NCBI GenBank assembly: GCA_047974855.1
Contig: JBKECT010000027.1
Coordinates: 1-50,830 of the forward strand
Reading direction: 5' to 3'
From: CAYNRG01 sp047974855
Lineage (GTDB): Bacteria; Bacillota_I; Bacilli_A; Erysipelotrichales; Erysipelotrichaceae
DNA: 50,830 nt
Part shown: positions 43,371-50,830 of the stretch, piece by piece
Position numbering within the stretch: position 1 is the first letter of the stretch
How the letters are laid out: the number at the start of each line of letters is the position of its first letter
Notes under the pieces: generated by a model
Databases searched by the model: none
Seen by the model: the letters and a program-made list of their open reading frames with translations, nothing else
Told to the model about the DNA's origin: nothing
Made by a program: the position numbers and the translations under genes

Positions 43371-43447
43371 TGGGGCGACCGACGGGAATCGAACCCGCGA
43401 ATACTGGAGCCACAATCCAGAGTGTTAACCACTTCACCACGGCCGCC
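43371..43447 (-). tRNA. tRNA-His (GTG)
   Basis: Cloverleaf on the minus strand with anticodon GTG. The 5' GGCGGCCG provides the extra G-1 of tRNA-His opposite C73, and the T arm reads GGGTTCGATTCCC. CCA is encoded. Confidence 0.96.
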
Positions 43448-43552
43448 ATTAGTGCAAGATTAATTTTACAATAATAAGAGGTATTTGTAAAGGGAAAAAG
43501 TGAAAATCGTTCACCTAGTTATCATTACCACATAGCGTATTTAGAGCAGGGA

Positions 43553-43561
43553 TGATATAAT
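43553..43561 (+). promoter_or_regulatory. Extended -10 promoter of the degV gene
   Basis: TGA-TATAAT lies 20 bases before the start codon; no -35 box is evident. Confidence 0.5.
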
Positions 43562-43581
43562 TCATAATTGAGGTGGAAGAT

Positions 43582-44421
43582 ATGAAAAAATTAGCAGTAT
43601 TAGTTGATTCTGCAGCCGATATTAGTAATGAAGAGGCAAAGCAGATAGGTATTCATGTAATAAGAATGCCTTTAATAGTGGATGATGTAGCTAAACTTGA
43701 ATGTGATGAAATATCAGATCAAGAGTTTTTTGATAAAATGAAAGCTGGAGCCAAAGTAAAGACATCACAGCCTATTTTAGGTGATTTAATTAAGAAGTGG
43801 GATGAATTATTAAAAGATTATGAACAAATTCTTTACATTCCAATTTCTGAGGGATTGAGTGGTACATATTCAAGCGCACAAATAGCAAGCAAAGAATACA
43901 ATAATCGAGTTGTTGTGGTTCGCTCTTTGCTTGTTGCATATCCAATACAAGAAATGGCAAGAGAAGCTTTAGTGATGGCTGATAAAGGAATCAGTACAGA
44001 AGAAATTAAGGATATTTTGGAAAACCAAAGTGGAATGTATGCAGTTATTGTACCTGAAACGCTAGTATACTTAAAAAATGGTGGGAGAATTTCTCCAGCT
44101 GCGGCAACGCTAGGATCTCTTCTTAAAATTGTTCCTTTATTAAAATTGGAAGATGGAAAAATTGATGCTTTGGATAAAGTAAGAACAATAAAAAAAGCAT
44201 ATCAAAAATCAGCGGAATATGTATCCGCTATAGAAAATAAAGAAGACTATATTTGGTATATTGTTCACTCGGATTGTGAAGATAGAGCACAAGAGTTTAA
44301 AGAAAGTATTCAATCATTAATTGGGCAAGAAGTCCACATTAGACCACTTCGTTCTATCATTACAGCACACACTGGTCCTGGAACATTAGCGATAGGGCGA
44401 GTAAAAAAACTAAAATACTAA
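43582..44421 (+). CDS. DegV family fatty-acid-binding protein
   Basis: DegV (FakB-type) proteins bind a fatty acid, often for phosphorylation by FakA. The 279-residue protein begins LAVLVDSAADISNEEA, then has KTSQP at the fatty-acid site, YIPISEGLSGTYSSAQ and a C-terminal TAHTGPGTLAIG with the conserved His. I start at ATG 43582 because GAGGTGG lies just upstream; a GTG at 43573 overlaps it. No FakA-like kinase is in the window. Confidence 0.93.
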   Translation: MKKLAVLVDSAADISNEEAKQIGIHVIRMPLIVDDVAKLECDEISDQEFFDKMKAGAKVKTSQPILGDLIKKWDELLKDYEQILYIPISEGLSGTYSSAQIASKEYNNRVVVVRSLLVAYPIQEMAREALVMADKGISTEEIKDILENQSGMYAVIVPETLVYLKNGGRISPAAATLGSLLKIVPLLKLEDGKIDALDKVRTIKKAYQKSAEYVSAIENKEDYIWYIVHSDCEDRAQEFKESIQSLIGQEVHIRPLRSIITAHTGPGTLAIGRVKKLKY

Positions 44422-44434
44422 GTTTGGTGGAAAA

Positions 44435-45115
44435 ATGAAGATCCAACTAAGCACTAGAGAAGTTGAAGTTATTGTTGAACGAAAAAAAATTAAAAATATG
44501 TATCTCCGTTTAAACGGAGATGCATTGTATATTACAGCGAATAACTCGGTGCCACTTGAGAATATTGAAAGCTTTATTCTATCTAAAGAAGCATGGGTTG
44601 AAAAAGTATATGAAGATCAAAAAAATAGGAAAAGGACAATTTCAAAGGGAGTAGGAGGACCACAACTTTATCTTTTTGGAGAAAAGAAATTTATTCGATA
44701 TGAACTAGCTAAAAAAAATTATGTTGAAATGAATGAGGACATCATAACGTTTTACTTGAAAGAAATAAATGATGATTTGATTCTATCAACCTTTGAGCAA
44801 TTTGCGAAACCTTTACTCATGAAAGTTTTAGAAATTCAAAGAGAGCGATGGGATCGAGTTATTCAGGACTATCATTTGCATCAATTACCAACATTAAAAA
44901 TTCGCACGATGACATCACAATGGGGAAATTGCATGACCAATAAAGCGATAATAACGATGAATTTGTCATTGGTGCATTATCCTGTGGAGTGCATTGATTC
45001 TGTTTTATGGCACGAATATGTGCATTTACTTGTCCCAAATCACTCTAAACGCTTTTATGAAATTATAGAATATCATATGCCTGAGTATAAAAAATACAAA
45101 AATATGTTAAAATAG
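44435..45115 (+). CDS. YgjP-type zinc metallopeptidase (DUF45)
   Basis: A 226-residue protein of the YgjP/WLM-like family. The zinc motif HExxH is at residues 193-197 (WHEYVHLLVPNHSKRFYEI), and the family stretch TSQWGNCMTNKAIITMNLSL is just before it. The N-terminal region, VEVIVERKKIKNMYLRLN, also matches. No signal peptide, so probably cytoplasmic. The substrate is unknown. It follows degV after 13 bases. Confidence 0.9.
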   Translation: MKIQLSTREVEVIVERKKIKNMYLRLNGDALYITANNSVPLENIESFILSKEAWVEKVYEDQKNRKRTISKGVGGPQLYLFGEKKFIRYELAKKNYVEMNEDIITFYLKEINDDLILSTFEQFAKPLLMKVLEIQRERWDRVIQDYHLHQLPTLKIRTMTSQWGNCMTNKAIITMNLSLVHYPVECIDSVLWHEYVHLLVPNHSKRFYEIIEYHMPEYKKYKNMLK

Positions 45116-45138
45116 AGTTGTGAAAGTGGGAATAAAAA

Positions 45139-46005
45139 ATGAATATAAAAGAAATTTTATCTTATGGTAATGATATATTTATAAATGGATTAGTTTTAAC
45201 TATTTTGATTTTTATTGGTCTCTTAATTGCTGGAAGAATTTCGAAAAGCATTGTTCGTAAAGCGATGAAAAGTAAAATGAATAAATCTAGTAAAGATACA
45301 ATTACAGCTTACTCATTTACTCAAAAGATTATTATTTTTGTGATTAATGTTGTTATTGTGTGTATTATGCTCTTTCAAATTAGAGGGTTCCAGCAAGTTG
45401 GAGCTGCTGTACTTGGAGCATCTGGAGTCTTAGCGGTAGTTTTGGGTTTAGCTGCTCAAGAATCAATGTCGAATGTGATTGGTGGTTTTTTCCTTTCTTT
45501 CTACAGACCATTTAATGTAGGTGATTTAATTAATTTAGCAGAAAAAAATTTAAGTGGTGTTGTTTTAGAAATTGGGTTGAGACACACAGAAATAAGAACA
45601 TTTAATAATTCAAGGATTACTATTCCCAATAGTATAATGAATAATGCGATTGTTGAAAATAAAGATAAAGATAATTCTTCTTTCTGCAATTTTCTTTTCT
45701 TTGATATTAGTTACGATAGTAACATTGATAAAGCTATTTCGATTATTCAAAAAAATTGTGAAGCACATCCTGAGTGTATAGATAATAGAAAGAAAAAAGA
45801 AAAAGAAAATAATGATCCAGTGGTTATGGTATTGGTTACAAGGCTAAAAGATTTCTCGGTAGAGTTGAGAGCTTCTGTTATTAGTAAAGATGCAGCAATC
45901 GGATTTAGAATGTGCTGTGACTTAAGAAAAATAATTAAAGAAGATTTTGATAGAGAGGGAATTAAAATTCCATTTCCAACACATACAGTGGTTACAAAAA
46001 AGTAA
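45139..46005 (+). CDS. mscS: Small-conductance mechanosensitive channel (MscS family)
   Basis: A 288-residue osmotic-release channel. Three hydrophobic segments lie at about 15-32, 69-86 and 91-118; the third is the pore helix with AAVLGASGVLAVVLGLAAQES, rich in Ala and Gly. The cytoplasmic beta domain follows with FYRPFNVGDLI and the typical TFNNSRITIPNSIMNNA. Length is normal. The terminator hairpin starts within its last two codons. Confidence 0.94.
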   Translation: MNIKEILSYGNDIFINGLVLTILIFIGLLIAGRISKSIVRKAMKSKMNKSSKDTITAYSFTQKIIIFVINVVIVCIMLFQIRGFQQVGAAVLGASGVLAVVLGLAAQESMSNVIGGFFLSFYRPFNVGDLINLAEKNLSGVVLEIGLRHTEIRTFNNSRITIPNSIMNNAIVENKDKDNSSFCNFLFFDISYDSNIDKAISIIQKNCEAHPECIDNRKKKEKENNDPVVMVLVTRLKDFSVELRASVISKDAAIGFRMCCDLRKIIKEDFDREGIKIPFPTHTVVTKK

Positions 46006-46026
46006 GTGAATAAAGACACTTACTTT
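45999..46026. terminator. Bidirectional terminator shared by mscS and the flavoprotein gene
   Basis: AAAGTAAGTG and CACTTACTTT form a 10-bp stem that covers the ends of both convergent genes, whose stop codons are 14 bases apart. Confidence 0.88.
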
Positions 46027-47588
46027 TTATTTTGTGAAGTGATGAATTGTTGGGCACAGCGAATACCGTCGACAGCGCTTGAAATAATACCTCCTGCATA
46101 ACCAGAACCCTCACCAACTGGGAAAACAAGAGGGTGGGATACACTTTCTAAAAATTCATTACGAGAAATGCGAATAGGGCAACTAGATCTTGTTTCTGGC
46201 CCGGTAAAAATGGCATCACTACTAGAGAATCCTTTTATTTTTTTATCAAAAGCTAATAGTGCTTCTGTAAGTGATTGATTAACTTCAGCACTAAATAATG
46301 AGCGAAGATTAGAAAGAGTGTATCCCAAGGAATAGGAAGGAATAATAGAGCCAATTGAAGTCGTTGGCGTGTTGTTGATATAGTCTTGAACCAGTTGAAC
46401 AGGAGCTTTATAGGTTTCACCGGCAAGTTGAAAGGCTTGTTGCTCAATTTTTTCTTGAAAGATAAAACCATCTAAAGCAGAAGAAACATAGAAATCTTCA
46501 ACTGGAATTTGAACAAGCAAAGCGCTATTTGCATTTGTATCAGCGCGATCACTTTTGCTCATTCCATTGACCACAATGGTGTTTTCAACATTTGAGCTAG
46601 GAATAACAACTCCACCAGGGCACATACAGAAACTGTAAACACCGCGGTTGTTGGAAGCAGTATGACTTAGACGATACTCAGCAGCACCTAAACGTGGATG
46701 ACTAGCGTATTTGCCATATTGATTTACGTTGATAAATTTTTGTGAATGTTCAATTCTTAATCCCACCGCAAAGCTTTTAGGCTCAATATGGAGATGGCAA
46801 TCCATTAATGAAGTAATGGTATCTTTAGCACTGTGTCCAAGACAAAGGAAAAGTGCATTAGTTGAGAAGTCACCTTGTGATGTATGAACTATCTTTTTAT
46901 CATCAACGGATGTGAATGACTCGAATTTTGTATCGAAGTGAATTTCTCCACCGAGTGATATAATGCGATTTCGAATATTTTTGACAATATCCACTAGCTT
47001 ATCAGTTCCTAAATGAGGATGAGATTGATATAGAATTGCAGGATCAGCTCCAGCATCAACCAAACGTTTTAAAACAGTGGAAACACGATGGTCTTTAATT
47101 CTAGTAGTTAGTTTTCCATCTGAGAAAGTACCAGCACCACCTTCACCAAATTGAACATTACTTTCTGGATTTAAGAAACCACTGTCCCAAAATTGTTGAA
47201 CATCAAGTGTTCTCTGCTCTACACAAGCACCACGCTCTAAAATAATGGGACGACATCCTGCTTCTGCAAGGGTGAGTGCCGCAAACATACCAGATGGTCC
47301 GAACCCAATAACAATGGGTTGATAAGCTAAATGGTTCTCCAATTCTAATGGTTCATCATTTATAGGTGTGTGTTGTTGAACATCTAATAGAGAGTAATAT
47401 TTTTTTTCATTTTTTATTTTAACTAGTACAGTATAGATAAGGTGCATTTTATTTTTTCTAGCATCTAAAGATTCTTTAAGTAGGCTAAAAGATTGGATAT
47501 CTAGCACTGAACAGCCCAATTTTTTTGCTATGATTTTTTCTGACATTGTTTGATCTAGTGAGAGTTCGATATTTTTAACTTCAATCAT
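46020..47588 (-). CDS. FAD-dependent oxidoreductase (COG2509 type)
   Basis: A 522-residue flavoprotein of the uncharacterised FAD-dependent dehydrogenase family. The Rossmann motif is VIGFGPSGMFAALTLAEAG near residue 90, then LERG, and NVQFGEGGAGTFSDGKLTTR, a strong family signature. The C terminus closes with FPVGEGSGYAGGIISSAVDG. An N-terminal domain of about 85 residues precedes the FAD domain, as is usual for this family. The reaction is unknown. It stands alone behind its own promoter. Confidence 0.92.
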   Translation of the reverse strand: MIEVKNIELSLDQTMSEKIIAKKLGCSVLDIQSFSLLKESLDARKNKMHLIYTVLVKIKNEKKYYSLLDVQQHTPINDEPLELENHLAYQPIVIGFGPSGMFAALTLAEAGCRPIILERGACVEQRTLDVQQFWDSGFLNPESNVQFGEGGAGTFSDGKLTTRIKDHRVSTVLKRLVDAGADPAILYQSHPHLGTDKLVDIVKNIRNRIISLGGEIHFDTKFESFTSVDDKKIVHTSQGDFSTNALFLCLGHSAKDTITSLMDCHLHIEPKSFAVGLRIEHSQKFINVNQYGKYASHPRLGAAEYRLSHTASNNRGVYSFCMCPGGVVIPSSNVENTIVVNGMSKSDRADTNANSALLVQIPVEDFYVSSALDGFIFQEKIEQQAFQLAGETYKAPVQLVQDYINNTPTTSIGSIIPSYSLGYTLSNLRSLFSAEVNQSLTEALLAFDKKIKGFSSSDAIFTGPETRSSCPIRISRNEFLESVSHPLVFPVGEGSGYAGGIISSAVDGIRCAQQFITSQNKK

Positions 47589-47716
47589 AATGATCTCCTT
47601 TATTAAATGATTATGTAATATTTATAATTGCTCTATAAATAAAAACAGCCTAATCACCCGGTAGAGTGTCTAGGTAATAATCTATTTAATTGTACATTAA
47701 TCTTTAGGTTTGTCAA
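47589..47716 (-). promoter_or_regulatory. Promoter and leader of the flavoprotein gene
   Basis: On the minus strand TTGACA (47711-47716), 16 bases and TACAAT (47689-47694), then a leader of about 90 bases. The leader holds an imperfect hairpin, CCTAGACACTCTACCGGGTG with ATTAGG, followed by CTGTTTTTATTT, and ends in AAGGAG before the ATG. The hairpin with T run could be an attenuator; I do not recognise a known riboswitch. Confidence 0.5.
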
Positions 47717-48006
47717 CAAGTTAGAGTGTTAGAAAAGTTTAGTTTAAATATTAAATGGAATTTAAAAAGGAAGAACGATCAGGAAAGAAAACAAGACTTG
47801 CACAAATGGTTGAGAAGGCCTTTAGGTAATGCGGTTGTGCAAAAGGATAGAAAGAGCCGATATACAGTGAAAGTAGAGAAAGCAAGATGATAAACATATT
47901 GATTTTAGAAGAACATTTAAATGTGTTGATCCTTGACTTTTAATATGACTATGATATTGAAAAACAGAAACTATTAATTAAGATGGACTTTAATTAAGTT
48001 AAATAA
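47717..48006. other. Non-coding stretch
   Basis: About 290 bases with no gene I can support. Only short reading frames of 18-24 codons occur, without good ribosome sites. It is the left part of a decayed region that continues to 49240. Confidence 0.4.
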
Positions 48007-48165
48007 TCTTGTAGTCTAGCGGCTGAATTGATTGTTGATGACTATGGAGTTTTGGATTTCGTAGATGGTATTCAATCTGACGGATACCAATGGGCTAAGG
48101 TTCGCTATCAAAATGTTGAAGGATATTCCCAATATGATAGCACTTGGTATTGGATTAAAGATTAA
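48007..48165 (+). pseudogene. C-terminal fragment of an SH3-like domain protein
   Basis: An open stretch of 52 codons without a start codon, ending in TAA. It reads AELIVDDYGVLDFVDG and DGYQWAKVRYQNVEGYSQYD, then TWYWIKD, the pattern of the last strands of a bacterial SH3 domain (W.kV.Y....GY...WI). The 5' part of the gene is missing; a stop codon lies directly upstream in frame. Probably the remains of a secreted cell-wall protein. Confidence 0.5.
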
Positions 48166-48245
48166 AGCATATTTCTGAAAGAATGTGAAGGATATGGTGT
48201 AATTTAGAAAACTTGTGTATACTATATACAAGGAGAGTGATTTAT

Positions 48246-48998
48246 ATGAAGAAATTACTTATTGTATTAATGATTTTAGGGATTGTAGGGTGTAGTTCGA
48301 AAGGAACAGAGCCACAGCCAAGTGAAACCCCAGAGGTTACATTAACACCAGAGCCAACAGAGGTTGTACAGGAAGATTTCACAGAAAGTAAGATTAATAT
48401 TGAACTTTATAAAGTAGATGAGTATTACCCTATTGTGGATGGAGTGGTCACATATCCTGATGGAACTACTGAGGAGTTTAGTAACGGAGAAGATGTGTAT
48501 CAACTGGATGGATCAGACACGTACATATTTAGGCTATATCAACTCATTGTAGAGGATGGGAGCAGATTTGTGCAAACGAAAGAAAATGCGCTTTAAGATG
48601 GGAATCCATACTATACAGAAAATATAAATGATGTTATGAATGTGGCGGTGAAAGTGGATATACCTGAAAACTATCATTTTGTGCAAAGTAGTGAGGTGGT
48701 TGGTGATTTAATGGATGGAGTATTTGGGATTGAAATGTACGATATAGATGGAAGAAAAATACCGTATTTGATTTATAGGTACTCAACACATCTTCCAAAA
48801 GGATATGAACTGAATGATTCATTTAGAATAATTGATGGAGAACAAACTTATTATATTTGGAGAATTAAAGAATATGATTATTTAAAGGGATTTTATGATG
48901 AGGCATATGGGGAGAATGTTAATGGTAGATCCTACGCATTATGGTGGGGAATTATTGATGGAGATAGATTTAACCCACATTTATTTACGTTTAGGTGA
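48246..48998 (+). pseudogene. Lipoprotein gene broken by one in-frame stop
   Basis: Starts at ATG 48246 after AAGGAG, with a lipoprotein signal ending GIVGC and a Pro-Thr-Glu linker (TEPQPSETPEVTLTPEPTEV). The frame is stopped by TAA at 48594-48596, but the same frame continues open to 48998 with coherent protein sequence (DGNPYYTENINDVMNVAVKV, later YYIWRIKEYDYLKGFYDEAY). Without that stop it would be a 250-residue lipoprotein. The simplest reading is a single base change (for example AAA or CAA to TAA). I do not recognise the family. The first 116 residues could still be made and secreted. Confidence 0.75.
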
Positions 48999-49016
48999 AA
49001 TAGTATTCACCTTTTT
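48993..49016 (+). terminator. Terminator after the broken lipoprotein gene
   Basis: AGGTGAA and TTCACCT pair around a 6-base loop, followed by TTTTATT. It overlaps the stop codon at 48996-48998. Confidence 0.85.
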
Positions 49017-49043
49017 ATTATGGAAAGAAAGAGGAAAATTTAA

Positions 49044-49169
49044 ATGAAAAGAAAAATACCGTGCGGAATGCACACATTGTATCAAACACAAGGTGGATTT
49101 GAAGGATATATTGAATATTTCAATCACAAACGACCATCACATAAATTACATTATACAAGGTTTCTATGA
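49044..49169 (+). pseudogene. Transposase-like C-terminal fragment
   Basis: A 41-codon frame ending GYIEYFNHKRPSHKLHY, which resembles the end of the integrase core of IS3-type transposases (YI.YYN..R....L). The rest of the gene and any inverted repeats are gone. It supports transposon activity in this stretch but is too short to name the family. Confidence 0.4.
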
Positions 49170-49212
49170 ACTTTTGTTATTTTTAGGTGTCGCACATGGT
49201 AGCAATCAAAAT

Positions 49213-49236
49213 AAAAACCCTTTAAATAAAGGGTTT
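49213..49236 (-). terminator. Terminator of the tRNA-Cys/tRNA-Leu pair
   Basis: AAACCCTTTA and TAAAGGGTTT form a 10-bp stem; on the minus strand a T run follows. Its sequence and position closely resemble the tRNA-His terminator at 43340. Confidence 0.85.
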
Positions 49237-49245
49237 AAATTGCGA

Positions 49246-49332
49246 TGGTGGGGATAAAGGGACTTGAACCCTTACGATGTTGCCATCACCGGATTTTAAG
49301 TCCGATGCGTCTACCTATTCCGCCATATCCCC
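49246..49332 (-). tRNA. tRNA-Leu (TAA)
   Basis: Minus-strand cloverleaf with a long variable arm. Acceptor stem GGGGATA with TATCCCC, anticodon TAA in CTTAAAA, discriminator A, CCA encoded. Confidence 0.96.
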
Positions 49333-49338
49333 GGCTTA

Positions 49339-49413
49339 TGGAGGTTCCTGCCGGATTTGAACCGGCGATCACAGAGTTGCAGTCTATTGCCTTACCAGCT
49401 TGGCTAAGGAACC
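49339..49413 (-). tRNA. tRNA-Cys (GCA)
   Basis: Minus-strand cloverleaf with acceptor GGTTCCT/AGGAACC, anticodon GCA in CTGCAAC, and the discriminator T typical of tRNA-Cys. CCA encoded. Six bases from tRNA-Leu, in the same transcript. Confidence 0.96.
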
Positions 49414-49516
49414 GAAAATTCAATTCGTGCTTTTCTATTATATAGTACAAAAATGGAAAATGCAACAAATAAACAGAATAAAAATAGAAAAAGTTAGAAT
49501 TTTCAAAATTTTGATA

Positions 49517-49522
49517 TATAAT
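49517..49522 (+). promoter_or_regulatory. -10 box of the nitroreductase gene
   Basis: TATAAT (49517-49522). The transcript should start near 49529, which rules out the upstream ATG at 49524 as the start codon. Confidence 0.5.
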
Positions 49523-49538
49523 AATGGTGGTGATAACA

Positions 49539-50033
49539 ATGAAAGAAATTTATACAAGAAGAAGTATTCGAAAATACACGAATCAAAAAGTTGAGAAAGA
49601 AAAGTTGATTAAATTGCTAGATGCAGCGATGAATGCTCCAACAGCTGTAAATCGTCAAGAGTGGCGTTTTGTGGTAGTAGAAGAGCCATCACTTTTGCGT
49701 GAGATTGCAGAAAAAATGCCGAATGCGCACATGGTGAGTGGGGCATCAGCAGCTCTTATTGTTTGTGGGGACTGCACGGTAGCGACAGCTCCAGAATATA
49801 TTTATGTTGATTGTGGCGCAGCGATTCAAAATATTTTGTTGATGGCTACAAAAGAGTTACTGGGAGCGTGCTGGTGCACGATTGGACCTAGTCAAGACAG
49901 AATTGTTTCAATAAAATCACTGTTAAATTTACCAGAAGAATTTTTACCTGTTGCTTGTGTGGCGATTGGATATCCAAATGAAGAAAAAGAAGAAAATAAC
50001 CGCTACGATGAAGAAAAGGTAACATGGATGTAG
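49539..50033 (+). CDS. Nitroreductase family flavoprotein
   Basis: A short (165-residue) member of the FMN-dependent nitroreductase family, which reduces nitro compounds or quinones with NAD(P)H. FMN contacts are seen in TRRSIRKYTNQKV at the N terminus, NAPTAVNRQEWRFVVVEEP near residue 36 and, near the C terminus, LPVACVAIGYPNEE. The start is the ATG at 49539, after GGTGGTG. The natural substrate is unknown. It stands alone between tRNA genes on opposite strands. Confidence 0.92.
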   Translation: MKEIYTRRSIRKYTNQKVEKEKLIKLLDAAMNAPTAVNRQEWRFVVVEEPSLLREIAEKMPNAHMVSGASAALIVCGDCTVATAPEYIYVDCGAAIQNILLMATKELLGACWCTIGPSQDRIVSIKSLLNLPEEFLPVACVAIGYPNEEKEENNRYDEEKVTWM

Positions 50034-50188
50034 GCTAAGTAACCTTCAAAATAGCTAATGATGTACAAGTTATTATTTATAAGGAAAATAGGATAAGACG
50101 ATATGGTAAATAAATGCAACTTATTGTTGCATTTTTGCTTATACTTTGTTATTATAATATAGCACTGTAAAAAACAGCAGTGACAGAT

Positions 50189-50265
50189 GCGCCCATAGCT
50201 CAATTGGATAGAGCGTTTGACTACGGATCAAAAGGTTGCGGGTTCAAGTCCTACTGGGCGCGCCA
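50189..50265 (+). tRNA. tRNA-Arg (ACG)
   Basis: Acceptor GCGCCCA/TGGGCGC, anticodon ACG in the loop CTACGGA, T arm GGGTTCAAGTCC, CCA encoded. The ACG anticodon would need A34 deamination to inosine. Confidence 0.96.
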
Positions 50266-50279
50266 TTTATTTATAGCAT

Positions 50280-50356
50280 CGGGAAGTAGCACAGCTTGGT
50301 AGTGCACCTGGTTTGGGACCAGGGGGTCGCAGGTTCGAATCCTGTCTTCCCGACCA
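50280..50356 (+). tRNA. tRNA-Pro (TGG)
   Basis: Acceptor CGGGAAG/CTTCCCG, anticodon TGG in TTTGGGA, CCA encoded. Confidence 0.96.
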
Positions 50357-50369
50357 TTTATTATCTTTT

Positions 50370-50446
50370 GGCGAGGTAGCTTAGTTGGCTAGAGCGTTCG
50401 GTTCATACCCGGAAGGTCGTGGGTTCGAGTCCCACTCTCGCTACCA
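50370..50446 (+). tRNA. tRNA-Met (CAT), elongator
   Basis: Starts GGCGAGG with a G1-T72 pair, as in the Bacillus elongator tRNA-Met, anticodon CAT in TTCATAC, CCA encoded. Confidence 0.9.
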
Positions 50447-50465
50447 TTTTAAAGCAACTGCAGAA

Positions 50466-50542
50466 GGACCCTTAGCTCAGTTGGTCAGAGCTACCGGCTC
50501 ATAACCGGTTGGTCGCAGGTTCGAGTCCTGCAGGGTCCACCA
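50466..50542 (+). tRNA. tRNA-Ile2 (CAT, lysidine type)
   Basis: The gene anticodon is CAT, but the body (GGACCCT acceptor, TAGCTCAGTTGG, CTCATAACC) matches the Bacillus Ile2 tRNA whose C34 is converted to lysidine by TilS to read ATA. CCA encoded. Confidence 0.85.
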
Positions 50543-50554
50543 ACTTTATTATAT

Positions 50555-50645
50555 GGAGGAATACCCAAGTGGTTGAAGGGTCCGGTCTTGAAAACCGGTA
50601 GGTCGGGAAACTGGCGCCTGGGTTCGAATCCCAGTTCCTCCGCCA
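50555..50645 (+). tRNA. tRNA-Ser (TGA)
   Basis: Class II tRNA with long variable arm. Acceptor GGAGGAA/TTCCTCC, anticodon TGA in CTTGAAA, discriminator G, CCA encoded. Confidence 0.96.
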
Positions 50646-50667
50646 TTTTAGATTTTAGATAGTCATT

Positions 50668-50696
50668 TTGATTATTTGAAATAGATATGCTATAAT
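50668..50696 (+). promoter_or_regulatory. Promoter inside the tRNA cluster
   Basis: TTGATT (50668-50673), 17 bases and TGC-TATAAT (-10 at 50691-50696) lie between tRNA-Ser and tRNA-fMet, so the last part of the cluster has its own promoter. Confidence 0.75.
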
Positions 50697-50713
50697 GATG
50701 TAGCACATAACAT

Positions 50714-50790
<77 letters not shown>

Positions 50791-50793
50791 AGT

Positions 50794-50830
50794 GGTCCTG
50801 TAGCTCAGTCGGTAGAGCAATGGACTGAAA
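50794..50830 (+). tRNA. tRNA-Phe (GAA), 5' part
   Basis: Starts GGTCCTGTAGCTCAG and breaks off at the window end just after the anticodon (CTGAAA). The rest lies outside. Confidence 0.85.

Noticed and set aside
47760..47940. Short frames of 18-24 codons and a CTTGCACAA/TTGTGCAA inverted pair
   Set aside because: No ribosome site, no recognisable protein, and a loop of 30 bases with a bulged stem; chance is likely.
48594..48596. Recoding of TAA inside the lipoprotein gene
   Set aside because: TAA is used as a normal stop throughout the window and no readthrough signal is visible; a mutation is simpler.
49245..49445. A 66-codon plus-strand frame over tRNA-Leu and tRNA-Cys
   Set aside because: It is the antisense of two certain tRNA genes and reads like a typical tRNA-derived false protein.

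Overview
The window looks like a chromosomal segment of a low-GC Bacillota. Gene content and order (tsaE-tsaB-rimI-tsaD-rex, sepF-ylmH-ileS, T-box and S-box leaders, V-type ATPase, Rnf complex, PPi-type phosphofructokinase) would fit an anaerobic fermenter of the Erysipelotrichia or a related lineage. That placement is inferred from gene content; no marker here fixes the genus. TGA is used as a stop and the standard code applies.

Layout: (1) 1-120, the 3' end of a 5S rRNA gene and its terminator. (2) 189-3704, a GNAT gene, the t6A tRNA-modification genes tsaE, tsaB and tsaD with rimI, then rex. (3) 3715-9263, T-box-controlled asnS, a LicD-type transferase, an ABC-F ATPase and a PPi-type phosphofructokinase. 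(4) 9309-17742, a membrane protein and a complete oligopeptide ABC transporter (oppABCDF) plus a small membrane protein. (5) 17876-26265, a nine-gene V-type ATPase operon. (6) 26371-30537, sepF, ylmH and T-box-controlled ileS. (7) 30592-36325, a HAD hydrolase and S-box-controlled metK on the minus strand, then a permease, NifU, a YuiD-like protein, an S1-domain protein and pgi. (8) 36535-43148, apbE divergent from an Rnf operon of order C-D-G-E-A-(small Cys protein)-B. (9) 43371-47588, tRNA-His, DegV, a YgjP-type peptidase, an MscS channel and a flavoprotein. (10) 47600-49240, a decayed stretch with a broken lipoprotein gene, an SH3-like fragment and a transposase-like fragment. (11) 49246-50830, tRNAs around a nitroreductase, ending in a tRNA cluster.

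Two systems stand out. First, the Opp transporter: OppC carries seven RCC1-like repeats, enough for a complete seven-bladed beta-propeller, inserted in the external loop between its first membrane helix and the FGTDELGRD motif. OppF carries a roughly 180-residue, probably coiled-coil insertion between Walker A and the Q-loop. Second, the Rnf complex: both RnfD and RnfG end in near-identical extra FMN-binding domains, each with a TGAT flavinylation motif, giving four predicted covalent FMN sites. RnfB is reduced to its membrane helix and one [4Fe-4S] motif, with no ferredoxin-like domains. A 59-residue Cys-rich membrane protein is encoded between rnfA and rnfB, overlapping both. The flavin transferase gene apbE lies next door, transcribed divergently. 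Rnf and the V-ATPase would share one transmembrane ion gradient; which ion is used cannot be settled from sequence alone.
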